From positions 62,001 to 126,000 of the forward strand of contig NZ_JAMBOM010000003.1 in NCBI RefSeq assembly GCF_023715615.1: a DNA stretch of 64,000 nucleotides. The letters run 5' to 3'. The translations under genes were made by a program, and so were the position numbers. The notes below the pieces were generated by a model, which did no database searches, was not told the origin of the DNA, and was given only the letters and a program-made list of their open reading frames with translations. The DNA comes from Sporosarcina aquimarina. Lineage in GTDB: Bacteria; Bacillota; Bacilli; Bacillales_A; Planococcaceae. Shown piece after piece: positions 32,232 through 41,929 of the stretch (position 1 is the stretch's first letter; each line of letters opens with the position of its first letter).

Positions 32232-33605
32232 TCACTGTGGCAAACAAAGATCGAGTGCATCCCGTACAGTTTCAACTCCAACGACTTGAATGCCCTCTGG
32301 ATAGTCCCATCCACCAATGTTAGAGGCCGGAATGACCGCTCGTTCAAATCCAAGCTTTGCTGCTTCTCCAACCCGTTGTTCAATCCTGGAAACCCTTCGA
32401 ACTTCACCAGTCAGTCCTACCTCTCCCATATAGCAGTCAGTAGCCCGTACCGCCACGTCACGATAGCTAGAAACGATACTCATAAGAACAGCAAGGTCAA
32501 TCGCAGGTTCGTCGAGTTTCACACCACCCGCCACCTTAATATACGCATCCTGTGCCTGTAATAGCATTCCCATCCGTTTTTCCAATACCGCCATCAAAAG
32601 AGATACCCGATTTTGGTCTAGTCCCGTCGCCATCCGTTTTGGATAATTGAAACTAGATGGCGTGACCAATGCTTGAATCTCTACAAGAATAGGGCGTGTT
32701 CCTTCCATAGAGGCAACAATGGTTGACCCTGCACCGCCTTGAGAACGTTCCTGTATGAACATTTCCGAAGGGTTCAACACTTCTTTCAAACCGGCTTGTA
32801 ACATTTCAAAAATTGCGATTTCATTTGTGGAACCGAAACGATTTTTCACACTACGCAAAATTCGGTATGTATGATGCCTCTCCCCTTCAAAATAGAGCAC
32901 CGTATCCACCATATGTTCCAGCAGGCGCGGACCCGCGATTTGTCCATCTTTCGTAACATGACCAACTAGGAAGATTGCGATACCTTGTGTTTTCGCTATT
33001 TTCATGAGTTCTGCTGTACATTCTCTAACTTGCGAAACACTCCCCGGTGCAGAAGCCACTTCCGGGTGATGAATGGTTTGGATTGAATCTACAATGACAA
33101 ACTTAGGCGTAACATTATCAATCGTATCGTGAATAAGCGCAAGATCTGTTTCTGCGTAAATATATAGTTCATCAGACAACACACCTAGACGTTGTGCACG
33201 AAGCTTAGTTTGACGAATTGACTCCTCCCCTGAAATGTACAACACGCGTTGTTGTTGGCCCGCCAAAAGCGCAGACACTTGAAGCAACAATGTGGACTTC
33301 CCGATTCCCGGATCTCCCCCAATCAAGACTAGCGATCCGGGAACAATTCCTCCACCTAGTACACGATTTAGTTCTTCCATTTCTGTACGGATTCTTGGTT
33401 CATCCTCTATTGCGACATCATTGATAGGCATCGCTTTCTGCTTTACGGCGTCAGAATGTTGAAAGGCCCCACGAGGTCCTTTTTGGACAATCTCAGTTTC
33501 TTCATCCATCGTGTTCCATTCACCGCACCCCGGACACCTACCCATCCATTTCGGTGACTCATATCCGCATGATTTGCAAATGAATTTCGTTTTCTTTTTC
33601 GCCAT
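32232..33605 (-). CDS. radA: DNA repair protein RadA
   Basis: The 457-residue protein has an N-terminal C4 zinc finger (CKSC...CPGC, residues about 11-28), a RecA-like ATPase with Walker [11 protein letters not shown] near 92-101, the RadA-specific KNRFG motif near residue 250, and a C-terminal Lon-like domain. RadA helps branch migration in recombination. The ATG at 33605 follows GGAGGTATAT; the four-codon extension is not needed. It follows clpC; disA, which often comes next, is absent. Confidence 0.96.
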   Translation of the reverse strand: MAKKKTKFICKSCGYESPKWMGRCPGCGEWNTMDEETEIVQKGPRGAFQHSDAVKQKAMPINDVAIEDEPRIRTEMEELNRVLGGGIVPGSLVLIGGDPGIGKSTLLLQVSALLAGQQQRVLYISGEESIRQTKLRAQRLGVLSDELYIYAETDLALIHDTIDNVTPKFVIVDSIQTIHHPEVASAPGSVSQVRECTAELMKIAKTQGIAIFLVGHVTKDGQIAGPRLLEHMVDTVLYFEGERHHTYRILRSVKNRFGSTNEIAIFEMLQAGLKEVLNPSEMFIQERSQGGAGSTIVASMEGTRPILVEIQALVTPSSFNYPKRMATGLDQNRVSLLMAVLEKRMGMLLQAQDAYIKVAGGVKLDEPAIDLAVLMSIVSSYRDVAVRATDCYMGEVGLTGEVRRVSRIEQRVGEAAKLGFERAVIPASNIGGWDYPEGIQVVGVETVRDALDLCLPQ

Positions 33606-33686
33606 ATATACCTCCAAACGACGAAGAGGACAGCCCCTCCCTTTTTTGTATACTAGGGATGAACTATCCTATTCCTCTACCTCTTA

Positions 33687-36134
33687 TTAATTTTTCACCA
33701 TTTCTTCTTGTTGCGTTTCTACCTTGAAGTCACCGTCTACATAGTCGACCGTCACTTTTCTCCCTGCGAGTGCGGTTCCTTGCAACAGTTCCTCTGAAAG
33801 GCGATCTTCCACGTGTTTCTGAAGTGCGCGACGAAGTGGACGTGCCCCGTATTCAGGATCATATCCTTCATCCGCAATTTTCAGCTTCGCCTCTTGAGTT
33901 AATACCAGTTCAATATCTTGTTCAGCGAGTCGTTTGCTCAACTCATCTGCCATCAACGAGACGATTTGCTGCAACTGGTCTTTTTCAAGTGAATGGAAGA
34001 CGATCATTTCGTCTACACGGTTCAAGAATTCAGGACGGAATGCTTTTTTCAGCTCTTCCAACATTTTTTTCTTCATGTCTTCGTAATCCTGCTCACCATC
34101 TTGAAGATTAAATCCGACATATTTGTTCTTCCTCAACTCTTGTGCACCAACGTTCGACGTCATGATAATCACTGTGTTTCTGAAATCGACTGTACGCCCT
34201 TTGGAATCAGTCAAGCGACCATCTTCGAGCACTTGTAACAGGATATTGAATACATCTGGATGTGCTTTTTCAATTTCATCAAGCAATATTACAGAATATG
34301 GTTTGCGACGTACCTTTTCTGTTAACTGTCCGCCTTCTTCGTACCCCACATATCCTGGAGGTGAACCAACTAAACGTGATGTCGTATGCTTTTCCATGTA
34401 CTCAGACATGTCGATACGGATCATCGAGTCCTCGTCACCGAACATTGTTTCAGCAAGAGCTCTTGCAAGTTCTGTTTTACCAACACCAGTAGGTCCAAGG
34501 AAGATGAATGAACCAATTGGGCGTTTAGGATCTTTCAACCCTGCGCGTGCACGGCGTATTGCCCGGGAAATAGCCGCGACTGCTTCTTTTTGACCAATCA
34601 CACGCTTATGCAACTCTTCTTCCATGTTCAAGAGCTTCGCAGATTCAGTCTCAGCAATACGCGCTACTGGAATTCCTGTCCACATCGCCACTACTTGAGC
34701 GATGTCATTAACAGTGACTTCGGATTCTGTTTTACCTTGTTTTTCTTTCCATTCCGTTTTCGTTTTCTCGAGCTCTTCCTTCATCTTCTGCTCTTTATCA
34801 CGATATGATGCAGCTTTTTCAAACTCCTGGCTTTGCACTGCAGCATTTTTCTCAGAGCGTATTGCTTCGAGCTTATTTTCAAGTTCCCTTAAGTTAGGTG
34901 GCGTTGTATAAGAACGCAAACGGACTTTCGAACCTGCTTCGTCGATTAAATCAATCGCTTTGTCAGGTAAAAATCGGTCTGAAATGTAGCGATCCGACAT
35001 TTTTGCTGCCGCTTCAATGGCTTCATTTGTAATTTTTACACGGTGGTGTGCTTCATAGCGATCACGCAGTCCCGTAATAATCTGAACGGTCTCCTCAACG
35101 GATGGTTCATCCACTTGAATCGGCTGGAAACGACGCTCAAGTGCAGCATCTTTTTCAATGTACTTTCGGTACTCATCAAGTGTCGTTGCACCGATACATT
35201 GCAACTCACCACGAGCAAGTGACGGTTTCAAAATATTAGATGCATCGATTGCACCTTCTGCTCCACCAGCACCAATAAGTGTATGCAACTCATCGATGAA
35301 TAAAATGATGTTGCCTGCTTGGCGAATTTCTTCCATCACTTTCTTCATACGGTCTTCAAACTCGCCACGATACTTAGTACCTGCAACGACAGTTCCCATA
35401 TCTAATGTCATCACACGCTTATCGCGAAGGATTTCAGGGACTTCATTGTTAACGACTTGAAGTGCAAGCCCTTCAGCAATTGCAGTTTTACCCACACCCG
35501 GCTCACCGATAAGAACTGGGTTGTTCTTCGTGCGACGTGCTAGAACTTCAATAACACGTGTAATCTCTTTACCACGACCAATGACCGGATCGAGTGTCCC
35601 TTCGCGAGCAATCTCCGTTAGGTCACGTGCCAATCCATCTAAAGTCGGAGTTGCCGCTGTTGCTGAAGCATTTTGACCACTTGAATTCGCATTGTCGTTA
35701 CTTCCGAGCAGTTGCAACACTTGCTGACGGGCTTTGTTTAAACTTACACCTGCATTATTGAGAACACGTGCCGCCACCCCTTCTCCTTCACGAATCAGTG
35801 CAAGTAGAATATGTTCTGTTCCAATATACGAGTGGCCCAGTTTACGAGATTCATCGACAGAAAGCTCAATGACTTTTTTCGCACGTGGTGTGTAGTGAAC
35901 GATTGGTCCTACGTCTTTATTTCCCGTTCCAACGAGTGTTTCTACACCTGTTTCAATCGTTTCAAAGCTAACTCCAATTGCCTCCAATGCTTTTGCTGCA
36001 ATCCCGCCACCTTCACGGATTAATCCAAGTAGAATATGTTCTGTTCCAATTGCTTCATGCTTCATGCGAATGGCTTCTTCTTGAGCAAGTTGAAGGACTT
36101 TTTGTGCACGTTGTGTAAATCGATTAAACATCAT
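33687..36134 (-). CDS. clpC: AAA+ unfoldase ClpC
   Basis: The 815-residue protein has two N-terminal Clp repeats (residues about 1-145), a first AAA domain with Walker [10 protein letters not shown], a middle UVR-type coiled segment, a second AAA domain with [11 protein letters not shown], and the C-terminal degradation domain. With ClpP it degrades proteins marked by McsB arginine phosphorylation. I take the ATG at 36134 ([13 protein letters not shown]), which fits the AAGGAG spacing and the family; the frame extends further. It has its own CtsR-type promoter. Confidence 0.96.
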   Translation of the reverse strand: MMFNRFTQRAQKVLQLAQEEAIRMKHEAIGTEHILLGLIREGGGIAAKALEAIGVSFETIETGVETLVGTGNKDVGPIVHYTPRAKKVIELSVDESRKLGHSYIGTEHILLALIREGEGVAARVLNNAGVSLNKARQQVLQLLGSNDNANSSGQNASATAATPTLDGLARDLTEIAREGTLDPVIGRGKEITRVIEVLARRTKNNPVLIGEPGVGKTAIAEGLALQVVNNEVPEILRDKRVMTLDMGTVVAGTKYRGEFEDRMKKVMEEIRQAGNIILFIDELHTLIGAGGAEGAIDASNILKPSLARGELQCIGATTLDEYRKYIEKDAALERRFQPIQVDEPSVEETVQIITGLRDRYEAHHRVKITNEAIEAAAKMSDRYISDRFLPDKAIDLIDEAGSKVRLRSYTTPPNLRELENKLEAIRSEKNAAVQSQEFEKAASYRDKEQKMKEELEKTKTEWKEKQGKTESEVTVNDIAQVVAMWTGIPVARIAETESAKLLNMEEELHKRVIGQKEAVAAISRAIRRARAGLKDPKRPIGSFIFLGPTGVGKTELARALAETMFGDEDSMIRIDMSEYMEKHTTSRLVGSPPGYVGYEEGGQLTEKVRRKPYSVILLDEIEKAHPDVFNILLQVLEDGRLTDSKGRTVDFRNTVIIMTSNVGAQELRKNKYVGFNLQDGEQDYEDMKKKMLEELKKAFRPEFLNRVDEMIVFHSLEKDQLQQIVSLMADELSKRLAEQDIELVLTQEAKLKIADEGYDPEYGARPLRRALQKHVEDRLSEELLQGTALAGRKVTVDYVDGDFKVETQQEEMVKN

Positions 36135-36231
36135 TAACATTCCTCTCCTTCTGCAGAGAATAATTTTCTTCGTGCTACTTCTATCTATATTCTTCCGGAC
36201 CACCAAACAATCGGTTTCCGGGTGAATTGAC

Positions 36232-36277
36232 TCTGACCATTTTTGACCATTATATCGAATCCGTTACTAGGACGCAA
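36232..36277 (-). promoter_or_regulatory. Sigma-A promoter with CtsR box directly upstream of clpC
   Basis: Minus strand: -35 TTGCGT (36272-36277), 17-base spacer, -10 TATAAT (36249-36254), then the heptad repeat GGTCAAA AAT GGTCAGA (36232-36248), one base off the CtsR consensus GGTCAAANANGGTCAAA. The box overlaps the start site, as expected for a repressor. This is in the 185-base gap between mcsB and clpC. Confidence 0.85.
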
Positions 36278-36319
36278 AAGAGACGCTCAACACCGGTCTT
36301 TTTGTTCATATTTTTCTTT

Positions 36320-37378
36320 TCAACTTTTTTGGAGTCTCTCCCTAAAAAGTTTAGCGCGACTAATGTCTAATTCTTCAGACGTCAATGCTTCTCCTTCATA
36401 ATGCTGGAGAAAACCTGACTGCATGAAAATCATCAGTTCGTTCAGTATGGTCATGTCCACATCTTCAATTAACTCAAGATCGATGCCTAACCGAACGTCT
36501 GAAAGACATCGCGCTGCTTCTGCTGCAGGAAGTAGCCGTGCATAAGAAATTGTACCAAGTGCACGAAACACGCGATTTTCAAGAGCAATTCGTGACTTTT
36601 CAAGAAGCAATTCTCGCGATCGCCGCTCGTGGGCAATCAGTCGAGAAACAATGTTTGCAAGTTCGGCTAGAATTTCCCTTTCTGATTTTCCAAGAGTCAG
36701 CTGATTAGATACTTGGTAAACGTTCCCCGGTGCTTCGCTTCCTTCACCGTAGCTGCCCCTCACAACCATTCCAAGCCTTGAAACAGCAGGTATAATGCGG
36801 TTGATTTGTCGGGTTATCGTGAGCGCCGGTAAGTGTAACATGACAGAAGCCCGCATCCCCGTTCCTGTATTTGACGGGCAACTCGTAAGATATCCAAACT
36901 CTTCGTCAAATGCATAAGGTAATTTCTTTTCAAGTGCACGATCGGTTTCATCCGCCTTTTGATAGGCATTTTCGAGCTGTAATCCCGGATAGATGCACTG
37001 GATACGCAAATGGTCTTCTTCATTTACCATAATGCTGATTGTTTCATCTTCCGATAGGAATACCGCTCCGAACTGCTCTGCTTCCGCAAGTTGGTGACTG
37101 ATTAAATGCTTTTCTACAAGTGCTTGCCGATCCAGTGGAGCTAATTCGTTCATCCTTGTATAGGAATACCCTTTTTCATCCGTACTAAGCAATGCTTCTG
37201 AAACTATTCGACCGACTTCCTCTGCTTGCTCATCAGAGAATGCGATTGGGAAACGAAATTCACGAAGGTTGCGAGCGAGGCGGATTCGGGTCGACATGAC
37301 GATATCGGAATGCTCACCATGAGGTATCATCCAGCCTGTTACAGCGTTTTGCATGTATCGATTATTCCCCATGCTCAC
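36320..37378 (-). CDS. mcsB: Protein arginine kinase McsB
   Basis: The 352-residue protein is a phosphagen-kinase-like enzyme with STRIRLARNLREFRFP near residue 29 and the catalytic-Cys loop CPSNTGTGMRASVM near 166. It phosphorylates arginines on CtsR and on damaged proteins so that ClpCP degrades them. The C-terminal allosteric motif, RDxxRA in studied McsB proteins, reads LDISRA here (residues 337-342), with the first Arg replaced. Start overlaps the mcsA end by 17 bases; the start could also be the ATG two codons downstream. Confidence 0.94.
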   Translation of the reverse strand: MSMGNNRYMQNAVTGWMIPHGEHSDIVMSTRIRLARNLREFRFPIAFSDEQAEEVGRIVSEALLSTDEKGYSYTRMNELAPLDRQALVEKHLISHQLAEAEQFGAVFLSEDETISIMVNEEDHLRIQCIYPGLQLENAYQKADETDRALEKKLPYAFDEEFGYLTSCPSNTGTGMRASVMLHLPALTITRQINRIIPAVSRLGMVVRGSYGEGSEAPGNVYQVSNQLTLGKSEREILAELANIVSRLIAHERRSRELLLEKSRIALENRVFRALGTISYARLLPAAEAARCLSDVRLGIDLELIEDVDMTILNELMIFMQSGFLQHYEGEALTSEELDISRAKLFRERLQKS

Positions 37379-37919
37379 TCCCTCCTTCTTCTTCTGTTTC
37401 TGCAGCTAGTTTTTGTTTCCAGTCTTTTATTTCATCACGCAGCACAGCTGCATGTTCGAACTGTTCTTCTTGTATCGCTTCTTGCATACTCAAACGAAGT
37501 TCCTCGATTTTCTTTTTAATGGTCATTTTTTCATTGAAAGACTCAGGAATTTTACCTTTATGGATTGTATTTCCGTTATGCAATTTGCCAAAGACTTTTG
37601 GGAGACGCTCGCGGAATGTTACGTAACACGTCGGACATCCGAACTTCCCAATTTCAAGAAAGCGATGAAAGGTTAGACCACATTCTGGACACTCGGGCAT
37701 CGTCTGAACTTCTCGCGTTTGCTGTTGCAGCGTTTCACTTCCACTCAACCACTGTGACAGAAATTGTTGAATGGACATCGGCTCCTGATTCGGGCTAATA
37801 GAAAACGTCTGTAAGTTAAATGCGCACTTCTCACACAAATTCCTTTCAATCGATCCATTTGGCGTATCTTGCATTAAGATAACGGAAGCTTGACGTTCTT
37901 TACAGTTTTCACAAAGCAT
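37362..37919 (-). CDS. mcsA: McsB activator McsA
   Basis: The 185-residue protein has two CxxC zinc sites at the N terminus (CENC and CEKC), a second zinc module (CPEC, CPTC) near residues 76-98, and a C-terminal UVR domain (KKIEELRLSMQEAIQEEQFE). McsA binds zinc and activates McsB kinase, and senses heavy-metal and thiol stress. It follows ctsR by 30 bases in the class III heat-shock operon. Confidence 0.95.
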   Translation of the reverse strand: MLCENCKERQASVILMQDTPNGSIERNLCEKCAFNLQTFSISPNQEPMSIQQFLSQWLSGSETLQQQTREVQTMPECPECGLTFHRFLEIGKFGCPTCYVTFRERLPKVFGKLHNGNTIHKGKIPESFNEKMTIKKKIEELRLSMQEAIQEEQFEHAAVLRDEIKDWKQKLAAETEEEGGSEHGE

Positions 37920-37949
37920 GTTTTACCACCTCATCGTTTAAATAACTAG

Positions 37950-38420
37950 TCACTCCGATTGTTCGTATAGGAGCGAGAATAACATGGCCTGTAAAATCCG
38001 TGCGCGGATTATATCCCGTTCAGGTAACGGATAGTTTAGGACAGCAGGCTCGACAGCTGAAAGCATTAGACGGGCTTCCTTTTTAGAAACCACTTGTTCC
38101 GCTAGTAACCGATAGACCACATCTTCTGCCATTGTGTACGAAGCGCCTTGTTGCACACTTTCCAATACGTGATCCAATAGGTCTTTGCGTGAATTCGTTT
38201 GAACCCGATATATACGGATGTACCCACCACCGCCACGTTTAGATTCGACCGCATAGCCCCGCTCCAATGTAAATCGTGTTTTAATGACGTAATTGATCTG
38301 CGAAGGAACACATTGGAACTTTTCCGCCACTTCATTGCGCTTGATTTCCACGATTCCATTATCTTCATGTTCGATAATCGATTTTAAATACCCTTCTATG
38401 ATGTCGGAAATATTACGCAT
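37950..38420 (-). CDS. ctsR: Transcriptional repressor CtsR
   Basis: The 156-residue repressor starts MRNISDIIEGYLKSIIE and has the winged-helix segment QINYVIKTRFTLERGYAVESKRGGGGYIRI, in which the glycine-rich wing senses heat. It represses clp genes by binding heptad repeats. A CtsR box lies just after its own -10 box and another before clpC, so it is autoregulated and directly controls clpC. It is the first gene of the operon. Confidence 0.96.
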   Translation of the reverse strand: MRNISDIIEGYLKSIIEHEDNGIVEIKRNEVAEKFQCVPSQINYVIKTRFTLERGYAVESKRGGGGYIRIYRVQTNSRKDLLDHVLESVQQGASYTMAEDVVYRLLAEQVVSKKEARLMLSAVEPAVLNYPLPERDIIRARILQAMLFSLLYEQSE

Positions 38421-38459
38421 CCTCTCACCTCTTTTATTGGCACAGTCATTTATGTTGAC

Positions 38460-38508
38460 TTTGACTATCTTTGACTTAATTGTACCGTATTAAACAATAG
38501 GCACGCAA
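38460..38508 (-). promoter_or_regulatory. Sigma-A promoter with CtsR box of the ctsR operon
   Basis: Minus strand: -35 TTGCGT (38503-38508), 18-base spacer, -10 TACAAT (38479-38484), then AGTCAAA GAT AGTCAAA (38470-38476 and 38460-38466) followed by a further partial AGTCAAC heptad. This matches the CtsR operator with only the first base of each heptad changed. Confidence 0.88.
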
Positions 38509-38552
38509 GAAATTTGCAAACCGTTGGATTAGGGGAGAAAAAAGTAAAACAG

Positions 38553-38583
38553 TTGAACATTTTATGTTTAGTATGTTTATAAT
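38553..38583 (+). promoter_or_regulatory. Possible promoter of the GNAT gene
   Basis: Plus strand: TTGAAC, 19-base spacer, perfect TATAAT. The spacer is long, so activity is uncertain. It would fire away from the ctsR promoter, which lies about 50 bases to the left. Confidence 0.5.
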
Positions 38584-38698
38584 AGAGGTATAGAATGAAG
38601 TCGAGGATTTTTTTCTGACCTCTTTTTTCCTCTCCCTACGTTTGACCCCCAAACAAAAAGCTCCGGGTACACCCATACCGACGGAGGAGATTAAATCA

Positions 38699-39286
38699 AT
38701 GAATTGGTACGAGAAACTAAGTGAGTATTTCCCAATCGAAGAAATGAAGTCAAAAGAGCATATGGACGCGTTGTTAAAGGATAAACACAATGTTTACCGT
38801 AAAGACGAAGGTCCAAAACACGTGCTCATGTACGTTGAAACAGAGTCGTTTGTGTTTGTCGATTATTTGTTTGTTTCGTCCGCTTCACGAGGTGAAGGTC
38901 TTGGCAAAAAACTACTGACGCAACTCAAGGAAAAAGGTAAACCGATTTTGCTGGAAGTGGAGCCAGTCAATTACGAAGACACGGATACAGAAAAACGCTT
39001 ACGCTTCTATGCTCGTGAGAACTTTCATCATGCTTCTCGCATTGGCTATAGCCGTCGCTCACTCGCTACTGGAGAACAAACCGACCTCGAAATCCTTTAC
39101 TGGTCTCCTGAAGATGCAGAAGAAGAAACGGTATATGATGCAATGAAGATGACGTATGAAGAAATCCATACGTATAAGGATGATGAATTTTACGGTGAAT
39201 CATACGACCCGATTGATAAAGTATTGACATTCCGTACAGAAGGTAAAACAAATATCCTGAAACCCTTTGCTACAGTTAGTGCTTAA
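38699..39286 (+). CDS. GNAT-family N-acetyltransferase
   Basis: The 195-residue protein has the GNAT acetyl-CoA motif A in the form LFVSSASRGEGLGKKLLTQL near residues 57-76, followed by the LLEVEP strand and RLRFYARENF helix typical of the fold. The substrate cannot be told. ATG 38699 follows GGAGGAGATTAAATCA; the frame runs 19 codons further upstream without support. The C-terminal 60 residues (acidic, tyrosine-rich) go beyond the core fold. It ends at a two-way terminator. Confidence 0.85.
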   Translation: MNWYEKLSEYFPIEEMKSKEHMDALLKDKHNVYRKDEGPKHVLMYVETESFVFVDYLFVSSASRGEGLGKKLLTQLKEKGKPILLEVEPVNYEDTDTEKRLRFYARENFHHASRIGYSRRSLATGEQTDLEILYWSPEDAEEETVYDAMKMTYEEIHTYKDDEFYGESYDPIDKVLTFRTEGKTNILKPFATVSA

Positions 39287-39314
39287 TTGACAGTCGACCT
39301 TCCATAAAACAACG

Positions 39315-39350
39315 AAAAAGCGGAAGCCCTCTAAACGGCTTCCGCTTTTA
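39315..39350. terminator. Two-way terminator
   Basis: AAAAAGCGGAAGCC, loop, GGCTTCCGCTTTTA: a stem with A and T tracts on both sides. It serves the GNAT gene on the plus strand and the membrane-protein gene on the minus strand. Confidence 0.92.
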
Positions 39351-39373
39351 TTATGGAGTTTAAACGCATTTCG

Positions 39374-41062
39374 TTATTCCGTTAATGAGACATTCAAGAG
39401 CTCCTTAACCGGAAGAAAGAGTTCCCCTGTTTCAACATACGTAATGGATAATTTGTCTCCTTCTTGAATGTACACCGCTTCAGGTATCGTCTCAGACGAA
39501 ACTATGAAATTCCGACCGTCTTCCGATTTTACAGAAACCAAGGTAAAGTCACCAGCTCGTTCTTTGTAAACACGTTTAACAGTGATCGCAGCCTTTGCTT
39601 CTTCTGCTTCAGAGCTGCCATTCACAGAACTGCCTCCGCGTTGTAATGCGGTTTTATAAAGTTTCAATGCATCATTTGGGGAGTTCCCAGATACCGATAT
39701 TTCCGGATTTGCAGCAGATACGATGAAGTAGTTTTGTAGGAAGCCATTTGAGTCTAGCACCGGGGTCAACCAACTAGCTTCTCCATAGAAGTTATAGAGG
39801 ACAGGCATTTCGCCAGACCACTTTTTCTCGATGAATTTCTTTTCAATAATTTGCAAGGCTCCTTGTGAGTCCATATAGGATTCCTCAAGATCCCCTGTGT
39901 AGTACGTCGCTTTACCTGTGCGCCCATCGGTTAGCGCATACCCCAGCATCGAATCTACGCCCTCTTTTGGACTTGTAAAGTCTGTGAAGTAATACATATG
40001 TCCGTTTTCATCGAAAATCGGACTGACGTTTGCCTCGGTTCCTTCATCGGACGGTAGTTTTACATCTTTTTTGCCGACAATTGAATTCCAGAAACCATGA
40101 ACATACTTCCCGAAATAGCTATTTTGCAAACTGACGACTTCCGGAGAGACAGCACCATCGATATAGCTCGGGATATCTGCAAGTGCAAACTTCTCAACTT
40201 TCCCAGTCCTTGGATCTGTCATGACAATCCCTTTCACGTCAAATCCATTACGGGCAGTGATGAACTCTCCGTAAGAACGGATGTAATGGGGACTACCCTC
40301 ATCATCGATTTCCAATTGAACATCTCCATAAAAAATCAGTTCAGGAAATTGTAAACGCATATGACGATCCACTTGTTTGTTAAAGTAAGACGTCTCTGTA
40401 TACGTCATTTCCGACGGTACAAACTTTGGATTATCCGCAGAGTCCGTGGCGCTCATGCGGAAATAGCCTGGTGTCGTCTTTCCGTTCCACCATTTAAAAA
40501 ACCCTGAAAATTCAACAGGCGCAATATATACATACTCGTCTTTCACCTTTTGGATTTGCAGATGTCCTAAGTCGTAATAACTTGTATTCGGTACTTGCCC
40601 GAATGCTTTTTTCATTTTGTTGCGTGCAAATTTAGGTGGCACGCTCGCTGGTGTCTGAGTTTCGTCAAATGCTTCAATTTCTATTTGCTGATCCATTTCA
40701 ACCGCTTTGTATTTCGTGTTCGCATTTAATAATGGGGCGGATAAAATGTAAATGCCTGCAATGAATGAGAGTCCTGCCACAACAATCTTTACTTTCCGAT
40801 ATATCCCACCATCTAAAATAGTTCCAACTATCGCTGCAGCGAGTAACAGGACCCATAGCGAGGACCAATGCTGGTCTAGATTTGTTGCGTAATAAAAAAT
40901 AGAAATACCAACCGCGATCACCACAGTTGCAATGATTAGAAGGATCGCTCTAAAGCTGGAACTGTTTTCTTTTCCTTCCGTGAGAACTTTCCTATGCAAT
41001 GGCACGGCCAGCAGTGCAGCAACGATGCTGGCAAAGAGAGAAAATAAGAGTAAGTGAATCAT
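39374..41062 (-). CDS. Membrane-anchored protein of unknown function
   Basis: I do not recognise this 562-residue protein. The first 115 residues hold four hydrophobic spans (about 1-20, 38-58, 68-85 and 93-111); the rest is a large mostly soluble domain, probably outside the membrane, with repeated short beta-rich blocks such as VMTDPRTGKVEKFALADIP and YALTDGRTGKATYYTG that look alike, hinting at internal repeats. It ends with a small beta-barrel-like segment (TLVSVKSEDGRNFIVSSETI). A GGAAGG site precedes the ATG. Neighbours give no clue. Confidence 0.75.
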   Translation of the reverse strand: MIHLLLFSLFASIVAALLAVPLHRKVLTEGKENSSSFRAILLIIATVVIAVGISIFYYATNLDQHWSSLWVLLLAAAIVGTILDGGIYRKVKIVVAGLSFIAGIYILSAPLLNANTKYKAVEMDQQIEIEAFDETQTPASVPPKFARNKMKKAFGQVPNTSYYDLGHLQIQKVKDEYVYIAPVEFSGFFKWWNGKTTPGYFRMSATDSADNPKFVPSEMTYTETSYFNKQVDRHMRLQFPELIFYGDVQLEIDDEGSPHYIRSYGEFITARNGFDVKGIVMTDPRTGKVEKFALADIPSYIDGAVSPEVVSLQNSYFGKYVHGFWNSIVGKKDVKLPSDEGTEANVSPIFDENGHMYYFTDFTSPKEGVDSMLGYALTDGRTGKATYYTGDLEESYMDSQGALQIIEKKFIEKKWSGEMPVLYNFYGEASWLTPVLDSNGFLQNYFIVSAANPEISVSGNSPNDALKLYKTALQRGGSSVNGSSEAEEAKAAITVKRVYKERAGDFTLVSVKSEDGRNFIVSSETIPEAVYIQEGDKLSITYVETGELFLPVKELLNVSLTE

Positions 41063-41150
41063 AAGTAAGCCTTCCTTCCGTGTGTCGTGTACTTACTCTT
41101 GTATACGGATAACGTAACGATAATGTTTCAGCGATTTTAGTTTGGATACA

Positions 41151-41187
41151 GAAAAACCGGCCTCCCTTTTATAGAGAAGTCGGTTTA
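41151..41187 (-). terminator. Probable terminator after bioY
   Basis: Minus strand: AAACCGACTTCTC, loop, GGGAGGCCGGTTTTT; an imperfect stem followed by a T run just after the bioY stop. Confidence 0.75.
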
Positions 41188-41192
41188 GTTTG

Positions 41193-41801
41193 TTAAATAG
41201 AGCGACGTGTTCTTAAAATGCGTGCCATTCGGTGGCCAAACAATCCAGCCAATACGGAAAGGATGATATCCTTTGGCAACGGTGGTAACATCCAAATCCA
41301 TGCAATTTTATACGTAAACGCATCCGGTGCCGCTGCCCATAGCTTGTACGCAACAAACATCCAGTTTGTTCCGATTAGGTAATTGATGACACATCCGACA
41401 AGTGCTGCGAAAACAAATCCTGTTACGGTGCTATTCTTTTCTACAATCTTGCCAGCGATGTAGGCAACTAAAATAAATGAAAGGACAAATCCGAACAACG
41501 GGCTGACAATTTCACCGAAACCTCCACTAAATTTCGCAAATACGGGTGCACCTGCAAGACCTATTGCCATGTAGACTGTCATTGAGACCGCCCCATATCG
41601 ACTTCCAAGTAATAGCCCTGCTAATACCGCAAAAAAAGTTTGTAGTGTAATTGGCACGCCACTTACTGATAAAGCTGGTAAAAAGTATGTAATATTTGCT
41701 CCGATCATCATCAGTGCAGCAAACATCGCTGAGTAGACGAGTCCTAGCGTTCCACTCATCGTCTTCGACCGATTTGGTTTCATTGTTGCTGTTGTTCCCA
41801 T
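41193..41801 (-). CDS. bioY: Biotin transporter substrate-binding subunit BioY
   Basis: The 202-residue protein has six predicted membrane spans and the BioY segments SGVPITLQTFFAVLAGLLLG and GAPVFAKFSGGFGEIVSPLFGF. BioY is the S component of an energy-coupling-factor biotin importer; the shared EcfA/T parts are not in the window. Its promoter is overlapped by a BirA-type operator, so biotin should repress it. The ATG follows AAGGGGTGTTATAA. The gene stands alone, which suggests biotin is taken up, though biosynthesis genes may lie elsewhere. Confidence 0.94.
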   Translation of the reverse strand: MGTTATMKPNRSKTMSGTLGLVYSAMFAALMMIGANITYFLPALSVSGVPITLQTFFAVLAGLLLGSRYGAVSMTVYMAIGLAGAPVFAKFSGGFGEIVSPLFGFVLSFILVAYIAGKIVEKNSTVTGFVFAALVGCVINYLIGTNWMFVAYKLWAAAPDAFTYKIAWIWMLPPLPKDIILSVLAGLFGHRMARILRTRRSI

Positions 41802-41830
41802 TTATAACACCCCTTTTACTATCTAGTTAT

Positions 41831-41882
41831 AGAATAAAAGGAAGAGGGCAATGTGTCAACCTTATACATTTCAAGGTTAACT
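41831..41882 (-). promoter_or_regulatory. bioY promoter with BirA operator
   Basis: Minus strand: GTTAACC, 13 bases, GGTTGACA, an inverted repeat close to the Gram-positive BirA operator. Its right arm contains the -35 TTGACA (41854-41859); after a 17-base spacer comes -10 TATTCT (41831-41836). Confidence 0.85.
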
Positions 41883-41892
41883 CAAATTTGAA

Positions 41893-41929
41893 CAATAATA
41901 AAACTGACAGTCATTCTCTGTCAGTTTAT
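41893..41929 (-). terminator. Terminator after the small membrane-protein gene
   Basis: Minus strand: AACTGACAG, loop, CTGTCAGTTTTATTATT, partly overlapping the stop codon of the gene. Confidence 0.8.
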
